DNA of 38,134 nucleotides from Candidatus Binataceae bacterium (GCA_024281015.1 JAMXLL010000198.1:1-38134); one strand, 5' to 3'. Counted from the first letter of the stretch, positions 10,163 through 19,763 are shown. The notes: generated by a model not told the origin, from the sequence alone. A program made the numbers and translations.

Positions 10163-10756
10163 ATGGTGAAAAAGACCGCGAATCAGGCCAAAGGCCCCCT
10201 GCTGCCAGCAAACCGGAGGGCCGCGGGCGAGTTGATGGAGTTCTTTTATCCGGTCCATTACGAAATCGGGATCGCGCTTGAAGACGTGGTGCGGGCTGAC
10301 CAGCTCTCGCGTCCGCAGGCCGCAAGCTTATGGCTTATCCGATCCCAGGGTGAAGATGGCTGCCGGATGCGCCGCAAGGACATCGAAGCAAACCTGCGGC
10401 GCTGGTTCGAAATCACCAGCGCGGCGGTCTCGCGCGCGCTCCGCGCGATGATGCGGCCGCCGCTACAGCTTATCCAAATCCGCGAAGATCCGAGGTCAGG
10501 GCGCGAAAAACTGGTGTCGCTGACGCCCAAGGGCAAAGCGTTTCTGGACGCCGTCGCGACGAAGGCTACTCAGGTATTGGCCAGCCTCATTGAAGATGCG
10601 CCGCCCGAGGTAATCGATGCAGCGATTCTCTACTTTCGCCACCTGACGGGCGCCTTTAATCAGTGGCGGACCCGAACGCGCTTCCGCCTGATTCAACCCG
10701 CTCAGGAAAAACCCGGTGAATCCCGGAAAGGTTCCAAGCGATCAGCGGATGGATGA
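10163..10756 (+). CDS. MarR-family winged-helix transcriptional regulator
   Basis: 'LSRPQAASLWLIRSQGEDGCRMRRKDIEANLRRWFEITSAAVSRALRAMMRPPLQLIQIREDPRSGREKLVSLTPKGKAFLD' matches the MarR winged-helix layout. Confidence 0.82.
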   Translation: MVKKTANQAKGPLLPANRRAAGELMEFFYPVHYEIGIALEDVVRADQLSRPQAASLWLIRSQGEDGCRMRRKDIEANLRRWFEITSAAVSRALRAMMRPPLQLIQIREDPRSGREKLVSLTPKGKAFLDAVATKATQVLASLIEDAPPEVIDAAILYFRHLTGAFNQWRTRTRFRLIQPAQEKPGESRKGSKRSADG

Positions 10757-10907
10757 AGTCTATTTACCTTTTTATGGCCTACCCTGCTGCAACCCTTCGA
10801 AAAGGGCAAGCGCAGGTTCTTCGCAACCGTTTTGTATACCTGCAATTAGACACTGTGACCTCAGAAGATCGTATGGCGCGCCGGGAGAGTTACCGTCGGG
10901 AAGGTAA

Positions 10908-10921
10908 GTTGATCGGTCAAC
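10908..10921. promoter_or_regulatory. candidate operator: inverted repeat GTTGA-TCGG-TCAAC
   Basis: Perfect 5-bp arms directly upstream of the RBS (agggagg) and ATG (10929) of the second BVMO. Confidence 0.4.
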
Positions 10922-10928
10922 AGGGAGG

Positions 10929-12536
10929 ATGATTATCGTGACCCAAGAGTATGATGCTATCGTCATCGGGGCTGGCGTATCTGGCTTGTATACGCTGTAT
11001 AAACTCCGTGAGCTTGGCCTTTCGGCACGGGTGTTCGAGGCCGGGACCAATATTGGGGGTACGTGGTACTGGAATCGCTACCCCGGTGCCCGTTTCGACT
11101 CTGAGAGCTATTCCTACCAATACTCATTCTCCCAGGCGTTGATTGACGAATGGGAGTGGAGCGAGCATTTCTCCGGCCAGCCGGAAGTCGAGCGGTATCT
11201 GCACTTTGTCGCCGACAAATTCGATCTCAAACGCGACATCGAGTGCAATGCTCGCGTTGCGACTGTCATATACGACGAAGCAAACAAGCAGTGGGAGATT
11301 GAGACGCACAACGGTTTGCGCGCCCGGGCGCGCTACGTGATCTGCGCCACCGGCCTGCTCTCGGCACACCAGTTTCCAGAGTATGAAGGAGTTGAAGACT
11401 TCACCGGCTTATCGCTGCACAGCGCCCGGTGGCCGAAGGAACCGGTTGACTTCAGAGGCAAGCGCGTCGGCATCATCGGCACGGGCCCGACTGGGGTGCA
11501 GATCATTCAGAGTATTGCCCCAGAATGTGGGGAGCTGACCGTTTTTCAGCGGACCGCCAATTGGTGTACGCCTCTGCGTAACCGCCCAATTACTGTGGAG
11601 GAACAACGGAAATTAAAACAACAAGCGCGCGAGATTTTTGCCTTGTGCAAGCGTACCTGGGCTGGCTTCATTCACGAGCCGGACCCACGCGCCGCTATGG
11701 ACGTGCCGAAAGAACAGCGCCTGGCCCGCTATCAGGAGTTGTACGAACGCGGCGGCTTTGCGCTATGGCTTGGGAATTACAGTGATTCCTTTATGTCTCA
11801 GGAAGCTGCTGATGAGGTCGCCGACTTTCTCGCGAACAAGATCCGCGAGCGCGTCACCGACCCTGCGGTGGCCGAAAAACTGATCCCGAAACACACCTTC
11901 GGCACCAAGCGGTGCCCAGGCGAGAAGAATTACTATGAGGCCTTCAACCGCGATAACGTCAGACTAATTGATCTACGCGAAGCGCCGATTACGAAAATCA
12001 CCGGGTCCGGGATCGAGACCGCCAACGGGTTGCATGAACTCGATGTGATTATCTATGCCACAGGGTTTCATAGCGTCACTGGCGAGCTGCTTCGTATGGA
12101 CATCCGGGGCCAAAACGGGCGCTCACTCCAAGAGCATTGGTCCGACGGACCACGAACCAACCTCGGCGTTCAATTTTCGGGATTCCCCAACCTCTGGGCT
12201 ATCATGGGACCTCATAATCCAGCCGTGTTCTGCAATATCACGCGGTGTGCTGAGACCAATGTCGAATGGATAATTGATTGTATTCGTTACATGCGTGAGC
12301 ATGGATTCGAGACCATGACCACAACTGTCGAGGCCGAAGACGCGTGGACCAGGCGCTGTTATGAATCCGCCAAGGGGATGCTCATCAATGACATGCAAGA
12401 TTCCTGGTTTTTCGGCAGTACCAATCCCAAGAACGTGCGCGGCCGCTTCCTCTTATTTGCGGGCGGCGTACCGCTGTATCGGCAGATCTTTGCCGACGTT
12501 GCCGCGAGGGGCTACGAAGGCTTCGAGTTGCGCTAG
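10929..12536 (+). CDS. flavin-containing (Baeyer-Villiger-type) monooxygenase
   Basis: 'AIVIGAGVSGLYTLYKL', 'GGTWYWNRYPGARFDSES', fingerprint 'FTGLSLHSARW', 'IIGTGPTGVQII'; strong RBS. Confidence 0.94.
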   Translation: MIIVTQEYDAIVIGAGVSGLYTLYKLRELGLSARVFEAGTNIGGTWYWNRYPGARFDSESYSYQYSFSQALIDEWEWSEHFSGQPEVERYLHFVADKFDLKRDIECNARVATVIYDEANKQWEIETHNGLRARARYVICATGLLSAHQFPEYEGVEDFTGLSLHSARWPKEPVDFRGKRVGIIGTGPTGVQIIQSIAPECGELTVFQRTANWCTPLRNRPITVEEQRKLKQQAREIFALCKRTWAGFIHEPDPRAAMDVPKEQRLARYQELYERGGFALWLGNYSDSFMSQEAADEVADFLANKIRERVTDPAVAEKLIPKHTFGTKRCPGEKNYYEAFNRDNVRLIDLREAPITKITGSGIETANGLHELDVIIYATGFHSVTGELLRMDIRGQNGRSLQEHWSDGPRTNLGVQFSGFPNLWAIMGPHNPAVFCNITRCAETNVEWIIDCIRYMREHGFETMTTTVEAEDAWTRRCYESAKGMLINDMQDSWFFGSTNPKNVRGRFLLFAGGVPLYRQIFADVAARGYEGFELR

Positions 12537-12692
12537 CGGGACCGACCAGATGAAAACGACTAAGCTCTTCGGATCAAAATCACGGGAGCGCTTGAACAAA
12601 GTGGTGGGACTGACGGAGTGAGTCACAGGACAGCACTTCAGCTTTAGTATCTGATTGTCAGCGTGCAGGGATCTACTATTATAGTGTGTTAA

Positions 12693-12949
12693 TGCGAAGA
12701 ACTGGAGATTGGATATCAGCTGAAGTGCTACGCACGCAATCCGCTTACACGCGTCGCACCAGCGGAATACAAAACGCTGCCTTCGCTCGAAACCGCGCCA
12801 GTGATTACTGCGGCGATCTCGTTCTTGGCGAGTTCGGTGCAATTATGCAAGATACAATCGCCAAGTACGGCGCGGGCGCCCTCGTGGTCAAGCCAGACAG
12901 CCCCGAGTTTACCGACTACCTATACTGGTTCCATTTCGCGACGGTTTGA
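12693..12949 (+). pseudogene. degraded glutathione S-transferase fragment
   Basis: One frame reads 'CEELEIGYQLKCYARNPLTRVAPAEYKTLPSLETAPVIT'; a frameshift leads to 'GDLVLGEFGAIMQDTIAKYGAGALVVKPDSPEFTDYLYWFHFA' in the ORF-track frame. Together they resemble a GST N-terminal domain; a TAA precedes the first part and a TGA follows. Confidence 0.75.
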
Positions 12950-12978
12950 CCAGTTGCCGCAGAGCAGCATGACCTTCG

Positions 12979-13632
12979 TCATAGGTCAGTCTCCCCGTCC
13001 GGACTTCCGTGCCAGCGGGCATGCGGCGCCCGCCAGCCGAAGAAAATCGCCATCACCCGCAGAAGGATGCATACCGCTGCACCAAACAGCATCGGCAAGA
13101 GCGGAGGCAGTCCCAGTGCTTCTCCGACCGAAACGATCACTCCGGCAGCCAGTGCCGCTATGGCGTAGAGATCCTCGTGCAGCACAAACGGGATCTGGCC
13201 GGCGAGGACATCTCGTGTCATCCCTCCGCCAATTCCGGAAATCATGCCAAGCACCGCTGCTATAACCGGATTTATCCCGTAGCTGATCGCTTTCTCCGCA
13301 CCGGTGACGGCGAACAGGCCAAGTCCGAGCGCGTCCAGCACCAGCACGGAATGGCTCACCAATTGCTCTGCTGGATAAGCAAAGAAAACCACTAAACCGC
13401 CGATTATTGTGATGGCGAAATCGTGCCAATTGGCGATGGTCGCTGGGGGCACCGCGCCGATTAAGACGTCGCGCGTGATTCCACCGGCCACTCCCACGAC
13501 CCAGGACAGAAACAAGACCCCGAATATATCGAACCGCTTTTGGACTGCGAGCACTGCACCGCTGAGCGCAAATACAAATGTACCTGCTCCATCTAGACTG
13601 GAGATCAAGACTTGTGGGATAGCAGCATGCAT
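12979..13632 (-). CDS. trimeric intracellular cation channel (TRIC)/UPF0126 (YicG-like) family membrane protein
   Basis: 'LDGAGTFVFALSGAVLAVQKRFDIFGVLFLSWVVGVAGGITRDVLIGAVPP' and repeated 'GGGMTRDVLAGQIPFVLHEDLYAIAAL'. Confidence 0.93.
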   Translation of the reverse strand: MHAAIPQVLISSLDGAGTFVFALSGAVLAVQKRFDIFGVLFLSWVVGVAGGITRDVLIGAVPPATIANWHDFAITIIGGLVVFFAYPAEQLVSHSVLVLDALGLGLFAVTGAEKAISYGINPVIAAVLGMISGIGGGMTRDVLAGQIPFVLHEDLYAIAALAAGVIVSVGEALGLPPLLPMLFGAAVCILLRVMAIFFGWRAPHARWHGSPDGETDL

Positions 13633-13817
13633 GCTCGCAAATGTTAGGGAAGCTCAGCGCACTTGCGAACGCCGCATTTAGTCGAGGCGCTCATGGAAAT
13701 CACCCCTGGTTGCGCACGGTGAGCCGGCCGTCGCTCATAATCGGCAGGAACACCTACGCCAGCAGCAAGGCTTGCATCTAGTAGTTGTAGCTAGACGAAT
13801 CAACTTGTAGAAGTTTC

Positions 13818-15098
13818 CTAGGCGGCTGCATACCCATCGATCAGCCATGCACCTGCCGCGGCGAGCATAGCCTCAATTCCTGCACGCAGTGTGGGATTGA
13901 TTACCGGTGCGAAATCAGGCGCATGGTTTGCGGGAATCTCGTCGAGTTTTCCAGCCCGCTCTGCCACATTGTATCTGTCCGGGTCGATGCCGCCGATTAC
14001 CCAAAACACCGACGGCACATTCCAGGCAGTGCCGAACAGACCGAAATCTTCGCTGGCTGTCACAGGCTCTATCTCGCGCACTTTGTCCTCGCCAAAATGG
14101 CGCTTCAGCGCCGCCACGACCTTCTGGGTGGCGGCCTCGTTGTTCCGTGTCAGCGGGAATTCACTTATCACTGAGTAGTCAGGCGGTTTCGGCGCACCCG
14201 AGGCGGCCGCTTCCGCTTCGAGTATGCGCTTGATTGCGGCCAGTACGCGCGTGCGCACGTTATCTTTGAAGGTGCGAACGTTGAGCCGGAGCAGAGCTTG
14301 ATCCGGGATTACGTTCTCGTTCATTCCGGCGCGAAGAGTGCCAACTGTGACTACGGCACTGTCCGTCATCGCGACCTCGCGTGACACGACCGTCTGCAGG
14401 CGCAACACAGCGGAGGCCGCCATCACAATGGGATCAACGCTTCTTTGCGGCATCGAACCATGTGCCCCGCGGCCGAAGAGCGTCACCTCCCAGCTATCCC
14501 CCGCCGAAAGCATGATGCCACTACGCCAACCAATCTCTCCGGCACGGAGCGGCACCACGTGCTGGCCGAGCGTTACATCCGGTTTTGGAAAGCGCGTGAC
14601 CATCCCATCTGCGATCATGGCGCGGGCGCCCTGGCCTACTTCCTCTCCGGGCTGGAACACGGCCATTACCGTACCGGTCCACTTGTCGCGATTCTCGGCC
14701 AACACCCGCGTCGCGCCCATCAGCCAGGTAACGTGCATGTCGTGCCCGCAGGAATGCGCGATCGAGGTGGCCTGGCCGAAGCGGTCGGTACCGCTCGCCC
14801 TGCTGGCATAGGGCAGGCCAGTGCTCTCGCGAACCGGAAGCGCATCCATGTCGGCGCGCATTAGAACCGTCGCGCCGTTTCCGTTGTGCAGCAATCCCAC
14901 TACGCCGGTGCCACCAACCCCCTCGGTTATCCTAAACCCCTGTTCCCGTAGCCAAGCTGAAACAATGCCTGCTGTGCGGTGCTCCTGCATCGATAATTCG
15001 GGATGGGCGTGAATGTCTTTGTACACCTCTTCCAACTTGGCGAGCAGATCGCCGGAGGGGCTGGGCAGTGCATCAGCAGCATCGGTACGCTCCGTCAT
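13818..15098 (-). CDS. M20 family metallopeptidase / amidohydrolase (hippurate hydrolase-like)
   Basis: 'DIHAHPELSMQEHRTAGIV', 'VLMRADMDALPVRESTGLPYAS', 'HSCGHDMHVTWLMGA', 'TASEDFGLFG'. Confidence 0.93.
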   Translation of the reverse strand: MTERTDAADALPSPSGDLLAKLEEVYKDIHAHPELSMQEHRTAGIVSAWLREQGFRITEGVGGTGVVGLLHNGNGATVLMRADMDALPVRESTGLPYASRASGTDRFGQATSIAHSCGHDMHVTWLMGATRVLAENRDKWTGTVMAVFQPGEEVGQGARAMIADGMVTRFPKPDVTLGQHVVPLRAGEIGWRSGIMLSAGDSWEVTLFGRGAHGSMPQRSVDPIVMAASAVLRLQTVVSREVAMTDSAVVTVGTLRAGMNENVIPDQALLRLNVRTFKDNVRTRVLAAIKRILEAEAAASGAPKPPDYSVISEFPLTRNNEAATQKVVAALKRHFGEDKVREIEPVTASEDFGLFGTAWNVPSVFWVIGGIDPDRYNVAERAGKLDEIPANHAPDFAPVINPTLRAGIEAMLAAAGAWLIDGYAAA

Positions 15099-15197
15099 GG
15101 GTCTTCCCCTATCATGTCATCAGGCTAGCCATTCCACGCAGCCGACCGTGTATTCGACAAGCCGCATCCATTAATCGAAAATCGACTGCCAATAGGG

Positions 15198-15899
15198 TTA
15201 GCCTGCGAGGTCAAATAGCAGAACCTCGCCTCCCGAATCGGAGCCGATCGATATCAAAGCTTCATTCTCGATCGCTGCCCCGTCACCGGCCTTTAATAGT
15301 GTGCCGTTCAGGTTGGCATCGCCGCGGGCTACGTGTAGCCAGGCCTTGTGCCCGGACGCTGTTGCATGGGTCAGCGTCTGTCCCGAATCCAGCAGGGCAG
15401 CAAAAACGCATGCGTCCTGCTGGATGTGGACGGAACCCTCGGCCCCGTCGGAAGAAGCGATAAGTCGCAGACGCGCCCGCTTTTCCTCATCACTAAAGAA
15501 TATTTGCTCATATGCGGGAGGGAGATTTGTCCGTGCTGGTATCAACCAGATTTGGAGGAAATGCACCGGCTCCTTGATCGAGGCGTTGTATTCACTGTGC
15601 GTGACGCCGGTCCCGGCACTCATGCGTTGCACTTCGCCGGCTCTGATTACCGAACCATTACCCATGCTGTCTTTATGTTCCAGCGCACCAGAGAGGACGT
15701 AGGAGATTATTTCCATATCGCGATGACTATGCGCTGGAAATCCCCTTCCCGGTGCGACCGTATCGTCATTAATAACGCGCAGCGCGCCAAACCCTACAAA
15801 TCTAGGGTCGTAATAGTCGGCAAACGAAAAAGTATGAAACGTACTTAGCCAACCATAATCAGCGTGTCCCCGTTCCTCTGCTCTGCGTACCGTCAACAT
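15198..15899 (-). CDS. pirin family protein (YhhW-like cupin)
   Basis: 'RGHADYGWLSTFHTFSFADYYDPRFVGFGALRVINDDTVAPGRGFPAHSHRDMEIISYVLSGALEHKDSMGN' is the pirin signature. Confidence 0.96.
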   Translation of the reverse strand: MLTVRRAEERGHADYGWLSTFHTFSFADYYDPRFVGFGALRVINDDTVAPGRGFPAHSHRDMEIISYVLSGALEHKDSMGNGSVIRAGEVQRMSAGTGVTHSEYNASIKEPVHFLQIWLIPARTNLPPAYEQIFFSDEEKRARLRLIASSDGAEGSVHIQQDACVFAALLDSGQTLTHATASGHKAWLHVARGDANLNGTLLKAGDGAAIENEALISIGSDSGGEVLLFDLAG

Positions 15900-16022
15900 A
15901 AATAATCTCCTGCCGTGTGGCTCGAACCCTCAATATCTATCACCCGAACTATCAGTTTACTTCCCTGATTGGCCGTGAGATAAGGCAATCTCTCAAATAG
16001 CTCAATGTGAGGTCCGGGAATA

Positions 16023-16802
16023 ATGGCGCAGGGAAGAATCGCTGATCGGGTAGCCATCGTGACTGGCGGCGGGTCGGGTATCGGGAAGGCGACCGTAGAG
16101 GTATTTGCGCAGGAAGGCGCCAAAGTCATCGTGGGTGATCTGCCAGACAGCGCGGGCGACGAGGTCGCCAGATCGATTGGCGGCACGTTCGTGGCGACCG
16201 ATGTAGGCGATCCTAAACAGGTCGAGCGGCTGGTGCGCACCGCGGTCGATAAATTCGGCCGGCTCGACATAATGTACAACAATGCCGGTATCGGCCTGAC
16301 GTCGCCGCTGCTGGAACATTCCGACGAACTTTACGCGAAAACGATTCGAGTAGATCTTGACGGGGTGTTCTGGGGACTTCGTTACGCCGGCAGGGTGATG
16401 GTCGCGCAAAAAGGCGGAGCGATCGTGAATACCGCGTCGGTCGCGGGCATTCGCGGCAGCGTGGGATTATCGGCCTACAACGCAGCCAAACACGGCGTCA
16501 TCGGGCTGACCCGCAACGCAGCCCTTGAACTCGCGCCGGCAGGCATACGGGTGAACTGTGTATGTCCCGGAATCGTCGACACACCATTGGTCGCCCGCGC
16601 GTTCGGCCATACCGAAGCCATTCGCGAAACTATGCATCGCTTCCATCCACTCGGCCGAATGGCGCGGCCGGTCGAGATCGCGAAATGCGTGCTCTTCCTG
16701 GCCTCCGACGACGCATCGTTCGTCACTGGGCATGCGCTCGTGGTCGATGGCGGTCTTTGCGCCGGTGTCGGCAACACCGCAGGCATCACCGACAATCAGT
16801 AG
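16023..16802 (+). CDS. SDR family NAD(P)-dependent oxidoreductase
   Basis: 'TGGGSGIGKATVEVF', 'NNAG', 'SAYNAAKHGVIGLTRNAALELAPAGIRVNCVCPGIVDT'. Confidence 0.95.
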   Translation: MAQGRIADRVAIVTGGGSGIGKATVEVFAQEGAKVIVGDLPDSAGDEVARSIGGTFVATDVGDPKQVERLVRTAVDKFGRLDIMYNNAGIGLTSPLLEHSDELYAKTIRVDLDGVFWGLRYAGRVMVAQKGGAIVNTASVAGIRGSVGLSAYNAAKHGVIGLTRNAALELAPAGIRVNCVCPGIVDTPLVARAFGHTEAIRETMHRFHPLGRMARPVEIAKCVLFLASDDASFVTGHALVVDGGLCAGVGNTAGITDNQ

Positions 16803-16978
16803 CGGCAACGACCCGGCGCCTCACTTTCACCTACCGATCGAGGAGTTTATGCCCCTATGGGGGGCGGTGCTTACGCTAACCATTCCATTTAACGACCTCA
16901 GCCGCGCCTTGATGTGGGATTTCCATGTCAACCGGTGAGCACGAGTCCGCGAACCCTAAAACTGGCGGCGACGGAGCA

Positions 16979-17002
16979 GGCCTGCCCGATCAAGGGCAGG
17001 CC
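16979..17002. terminator. hairpin terminator between convergent SDR and cupin genes
   Basis: Perfect 9-bp stem GGCCTGCCC-GATCAA-GGGCAGGCC followed by TTT; sits between two convergent gene ends. Confidence 0.75.
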
Positions 17003-17015
17003 TTTGTACGCCGGT

Positions 17016-17453
17016 TCAGCGTTCGGGAGGTGCAAAGATCGTCAGGCCGAACAGCGGCTCGCTGCCCGTCCGCAAGGTGTGCATTGCGCCGGCCGGAATT
17101 GTTACTACATCGCCCGCCTTGATTTCCTGCTCTTTGCCGGAGACCCGCGCGGTCGCGCGGCCGTCGATCACGTAGATTATCTGGTCGCCGCGATGGCTGT
17201 TTTCGTGGTCGTTGCTGAAGTTAGCCGGTATCGTAAACACCATCGACTCGCTCTGCGGCGTTTTGCCCAGGTTGCGAGCTGCAGGTTTATCAGCACCGCC
17301 ACGATGCGCGAACACGTTTTCAACTCCCAGTCCGCCATTGGCCGCACTGCCATCGGCGAGTTCCATCATCTGCTTCTCGAAAAGCTCATCCGAGATTAAA
17401 CCCTTGCGATAGGCTTTGAGGAGCTGCTGAACCTCGAAATCCTTGGTTGCCAT
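17016..17453 (-). CDS. cupin domain-containing protein
   Basis: 'NDHENSHRGDQIIYVIDGRATARVSGKEQEIKAGDVVTIPAGAMHTLRTG' cupin motifs; RBS 'aggagg' upstream. Confidence 0.9.
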   Translation of the reverse strand: MATKDFEVQQLLKAYRKGLISDELFEKQMMELADGSAANGGLGVENVFAHRGGADKPAARNLGKTPQSESMVFTIPANFSNDHENSHRGDQIIYVIDGRATARVSGKEQEIKAGDVVTIPAGAMHTLRTGSEPLFGLTIFAPPER

Positions 17454-17548
17454 CTGACTCTACCTCCTTTTTGCGAGCATCCGAATAGACGAACCGCCCG
17501 ACTCGACGCATACCACGAATTGCGCCGGGCCTGCTATCAGCAGCGTTG

Positions 17549-18769
17549 CTATCGAGTGTTTCGCTGGGCCAGTGCCGGACGCACTGGCGACAACTGTTCA
17601 GCGACCACTCCAGAATCAGCCAGCTCGCGCGGCACCTCCCGGTTTGTGGCTAGGGCAGCGCTCAGCCGGCCCATCGCTGGCGACGTTTCGATACCGTAGC
17701 CGCCCTGGCCCGCGATCCAAAAGAAGCCTTCGATCTGCGGGTGGAAACCGACGACCGGGCAACCGTCGATGACGAACGAACGCAGGCCCGCCCATTTACG
17801 ATCAATATGCCTGACCGGTAACGACGCGTATTGTTGAATACGTTCAATAGCACCCGCTATGTCGAGGTCTTCAGGATGAACATCACACGGTTCTATCGGC
17901 GTTTCGTCAGCCGGTGACGCGAGAATCCTGCCTGCATCGGGCTTGAAGTAGAAGGTTTCGTGGAGATCGTGCACCACCGGCCAATCGCGTATCGATATGC
18001 CTGACGGTGGCTGGAAGATAAATGCGGTCCGCCGTTTTGGAACCAGTCCGATGGGTGCGACACCGGCAAGCTCTGCTACCCTGTCGCACCACGCGCCGGC
18101 GGCGTTGACCAGTACAGGGGCTTCGAAATCGGCAGCCGGCGTCCCCACCTTCCAGCGCCCGCGCACGCGCTCGACCCTGCCGACCTCTGCCTCTGAGAGG
18201 GTTTTGCCGCCACGCGCCCGTATGCCGCGCAAAAAGCCCTGATGAAGCGAATGGACATCGATGTCCATCGCCTCAGGATCATACATAGCGCCGCCGAGAT
18301 AGGTCTCGCGCAATGCTGGAACCATTGACCTTGCCTCGCCAGCGCTCAACCGCCGGACTTCGTCGACATATCGCCCGCATTCTTCGGCGGCGCGATCAAG
18401 CATGGCGCAATCGTCTCGTCCGCCAATCAGAAGCAACCCGCGCGGCTTCAGTAGTGGGCTTTCGCCGAAACCTGCCGGCGGGTCGAGGAAGAAAGATTTA
18501 CTGGCGCTCGCCAGCGCCCGTATTACGTCTGGGCCGTGACTCTTCAAAAAAACCGCAGCCGAGCGGCCGGTTGAGTGATAACCGAACTGCGACTCGCGTT
18601 CGAGCAGGAGCACCGTGCCAAACTCGGCCAATGCAAATCCTGCTGACGCACCGGCAATTCCGCCACCGACGACGATGAAGTCATAAACGTTCATGGCACA
18701 ACTATTTACGAAAAGTAGAGCATCTTCGTTCGCGACCGGGTACGCGTAATCCGTTGGCGCTCCAGTCAC
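17549..18769 (-). CDS. DAO-type FAD-dependent oxidoreductase (DadA/glycine-oxidase-like)
   Basis: 'DFIVVGGGIAGASAGFALAEFGTVLLLERESQFGYHSTGRSAA' and C-terminal 'FFWIAGQGGYGIETSPAMGRL'. GTG start overlaps the upstream TGA (GTGA); an internal ATG (MNVYDF) is an alternative start. Confidence 0.92.
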   Translation of the reverse strand: MTGAPTDYAYPVANEDALLFVNSCAMNVYDFIVVGGGIAGASAGFALAEFGTVLLLERESQFGYHSTGRSAAVFLKSHGPDVIRALASASKSFFLDPPAGFGESPLLKPRGLLLIGGRDDCAMLDRAAEECGRYVDEVRRLSAGEARSMVPALRETYLGGAMYDPEAMDIDVHSLHQGFLRGIRARGGKTLSEAEVGRVERVRGRWKVGTPAADFEAPVLVNAAGAWCDRVAELAGVAPIGLVPKRRTAFIFQPPSGISIRDWPVVHDLHETFYFKPDAGRILASPADETPIEPCDVHPEDLDIAGAIERIQQYASLPVRHIDRKWAGLRSFVIDGCPVVGFHPQIEGFFWIAGQGGYGIETSPAMGRLSAALATNREVPRELADSGVVAEQLSPVRPALAQRNTR

Positions 18770-19629
18770 CGTTCAACCGTTTGCCGCTCTATGTCCAGCA
18801 TTTGATCGAGTCCAATCGTCTGATGAAGCCCGTCCAGCTCCGCTCTCACGCCGCCAGCGCCAAACAACGCCGCGGAAGTACCGTCCGCAATTGCTTTGTA
18901 ACAGCGGCGAAGCATCTGGTGGAAAACCAACACCGGTGTGACGGGATCAACTAATAGCCGAAAGCCCAATCCGGACAGGTCGGCTTTGCTCAGTCCCATT
19001 CTTTTCAACTGGCCATCAGTGGTCAGCGTGACGAGAGGCGGTGCAAGCCTTTCGCCGATGGCACGGAAATGCTCAGCGCTCTGAGCCGTGACGAACAACA
19101 TGTCAGCGCCAGCACGGCGATAGAGATCGGCCCGCCGCAGCGCATCGTCCATCGTCGAGGAACGTAGCGCGTTCGTGCGCCCGATTATCAGAAAGTTCGG
19201 ATCGCGCCTGGCGCGTACTGCTTCGCGGACTTTGGCTGCCATCAACTCGCCCGGAATCATGTGCTCGATACCGATATGATGATGCGCGCGTTTCGGCAGG
19301 ATTTGATCTTCTATCTCGATGGCCGCAAAGCCGGCAGCCTCCACCATGTTGACAGTCCGATGGAGATGCATTGGATCGCCGAAGCCACAAGCTCCGTCGA
19401 GGATCAGCGGCCGCCGGCACACCGTGCGGATATCAATGCCGATCCGGACCATCTCGGTGACAGTCAAATTGGCTTCCGTGACACATTGCATATACCCGAG
19501 ACTGCCGCCGCCGAGATAAAGAGCCGGAAAACCCGCTGCCTCGGCGAGCTTGGCACTCAATGGATTGAACACCACGGGCGCCTCGACCAAAGAATTGCCA
19601 TCGATCATTTCACGGAGGCTCGCCATCAT
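18766..19629 (-). CDS. isocitrate lyase/PEP mutase superfamily protein (oxaloacetate decarboxylase/2-methylisocitrate-lyase-like)
   Basis: 'VFNPLSAKLAEAAGFPALYLGGGSLGYM', 'DGACGFGDPMHLHRTVNMVEAAGFAAIEIEDQILPKRAHHH', 'IIGRTNAL'; RBS ggaggaag. Confidence 0.92.
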   Translation of the reverse strand: MMASLREMIDGNSLVEAPVVFNPLSAKLAEAAGFPALYLGGGSLGYMQCVTEANLTVTEMVRIGIDIRTVCRRPLILDGACGFGDPMHLHRTVNMVEAAGFAAIEIEDQILPKRAHHHIGIEHMIPGELMAAKVREAVRARRDPNFLIIGRTNALRSSTMDDALRRADLYRRAGADMLFVTAQSAEHFRAIGERLAPPLVTLTTDGQLKRMGLSKADLSGLGFRLLVDPVTPVLVFHQMLRRCYKAIADGTSAALFGAGGVRAELDGLHQTIGLDQMLDIERQTVER

Positions 19630-19742
19630 GTTACTTCCTCCAATCGAACAACTATTCGATACATGGCTGCGCCGGAGAGTGAAGTTTGCATCAACGGTGA
19701 GAAAACCGGTAGGGCCGATGGAGCTCGGCGCGAGGGTTTTGC

Positions 19743-19748
19743 TTGACA
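19743..19748 (+). promoter_or_regulatory. candidate sigma-70 -35 element TTGACA
   Basis: Perfect TTGACA; possible -10 hexamers (GATAAT at 19764 or TAATGA at 19766) lie inside the Fur-like palindrome. Confidence 0.45.
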
Positions 19749-19763
19749 GGGCGCACGGTCATC

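Noticed and set aside
14338-14864. Plus-strand ORFs (157 and 139 aa) over the M20 amidohydrolase
   Set aside because: Antisense to a gene with clear M20 motifs; overlapping, low-complexity composition.
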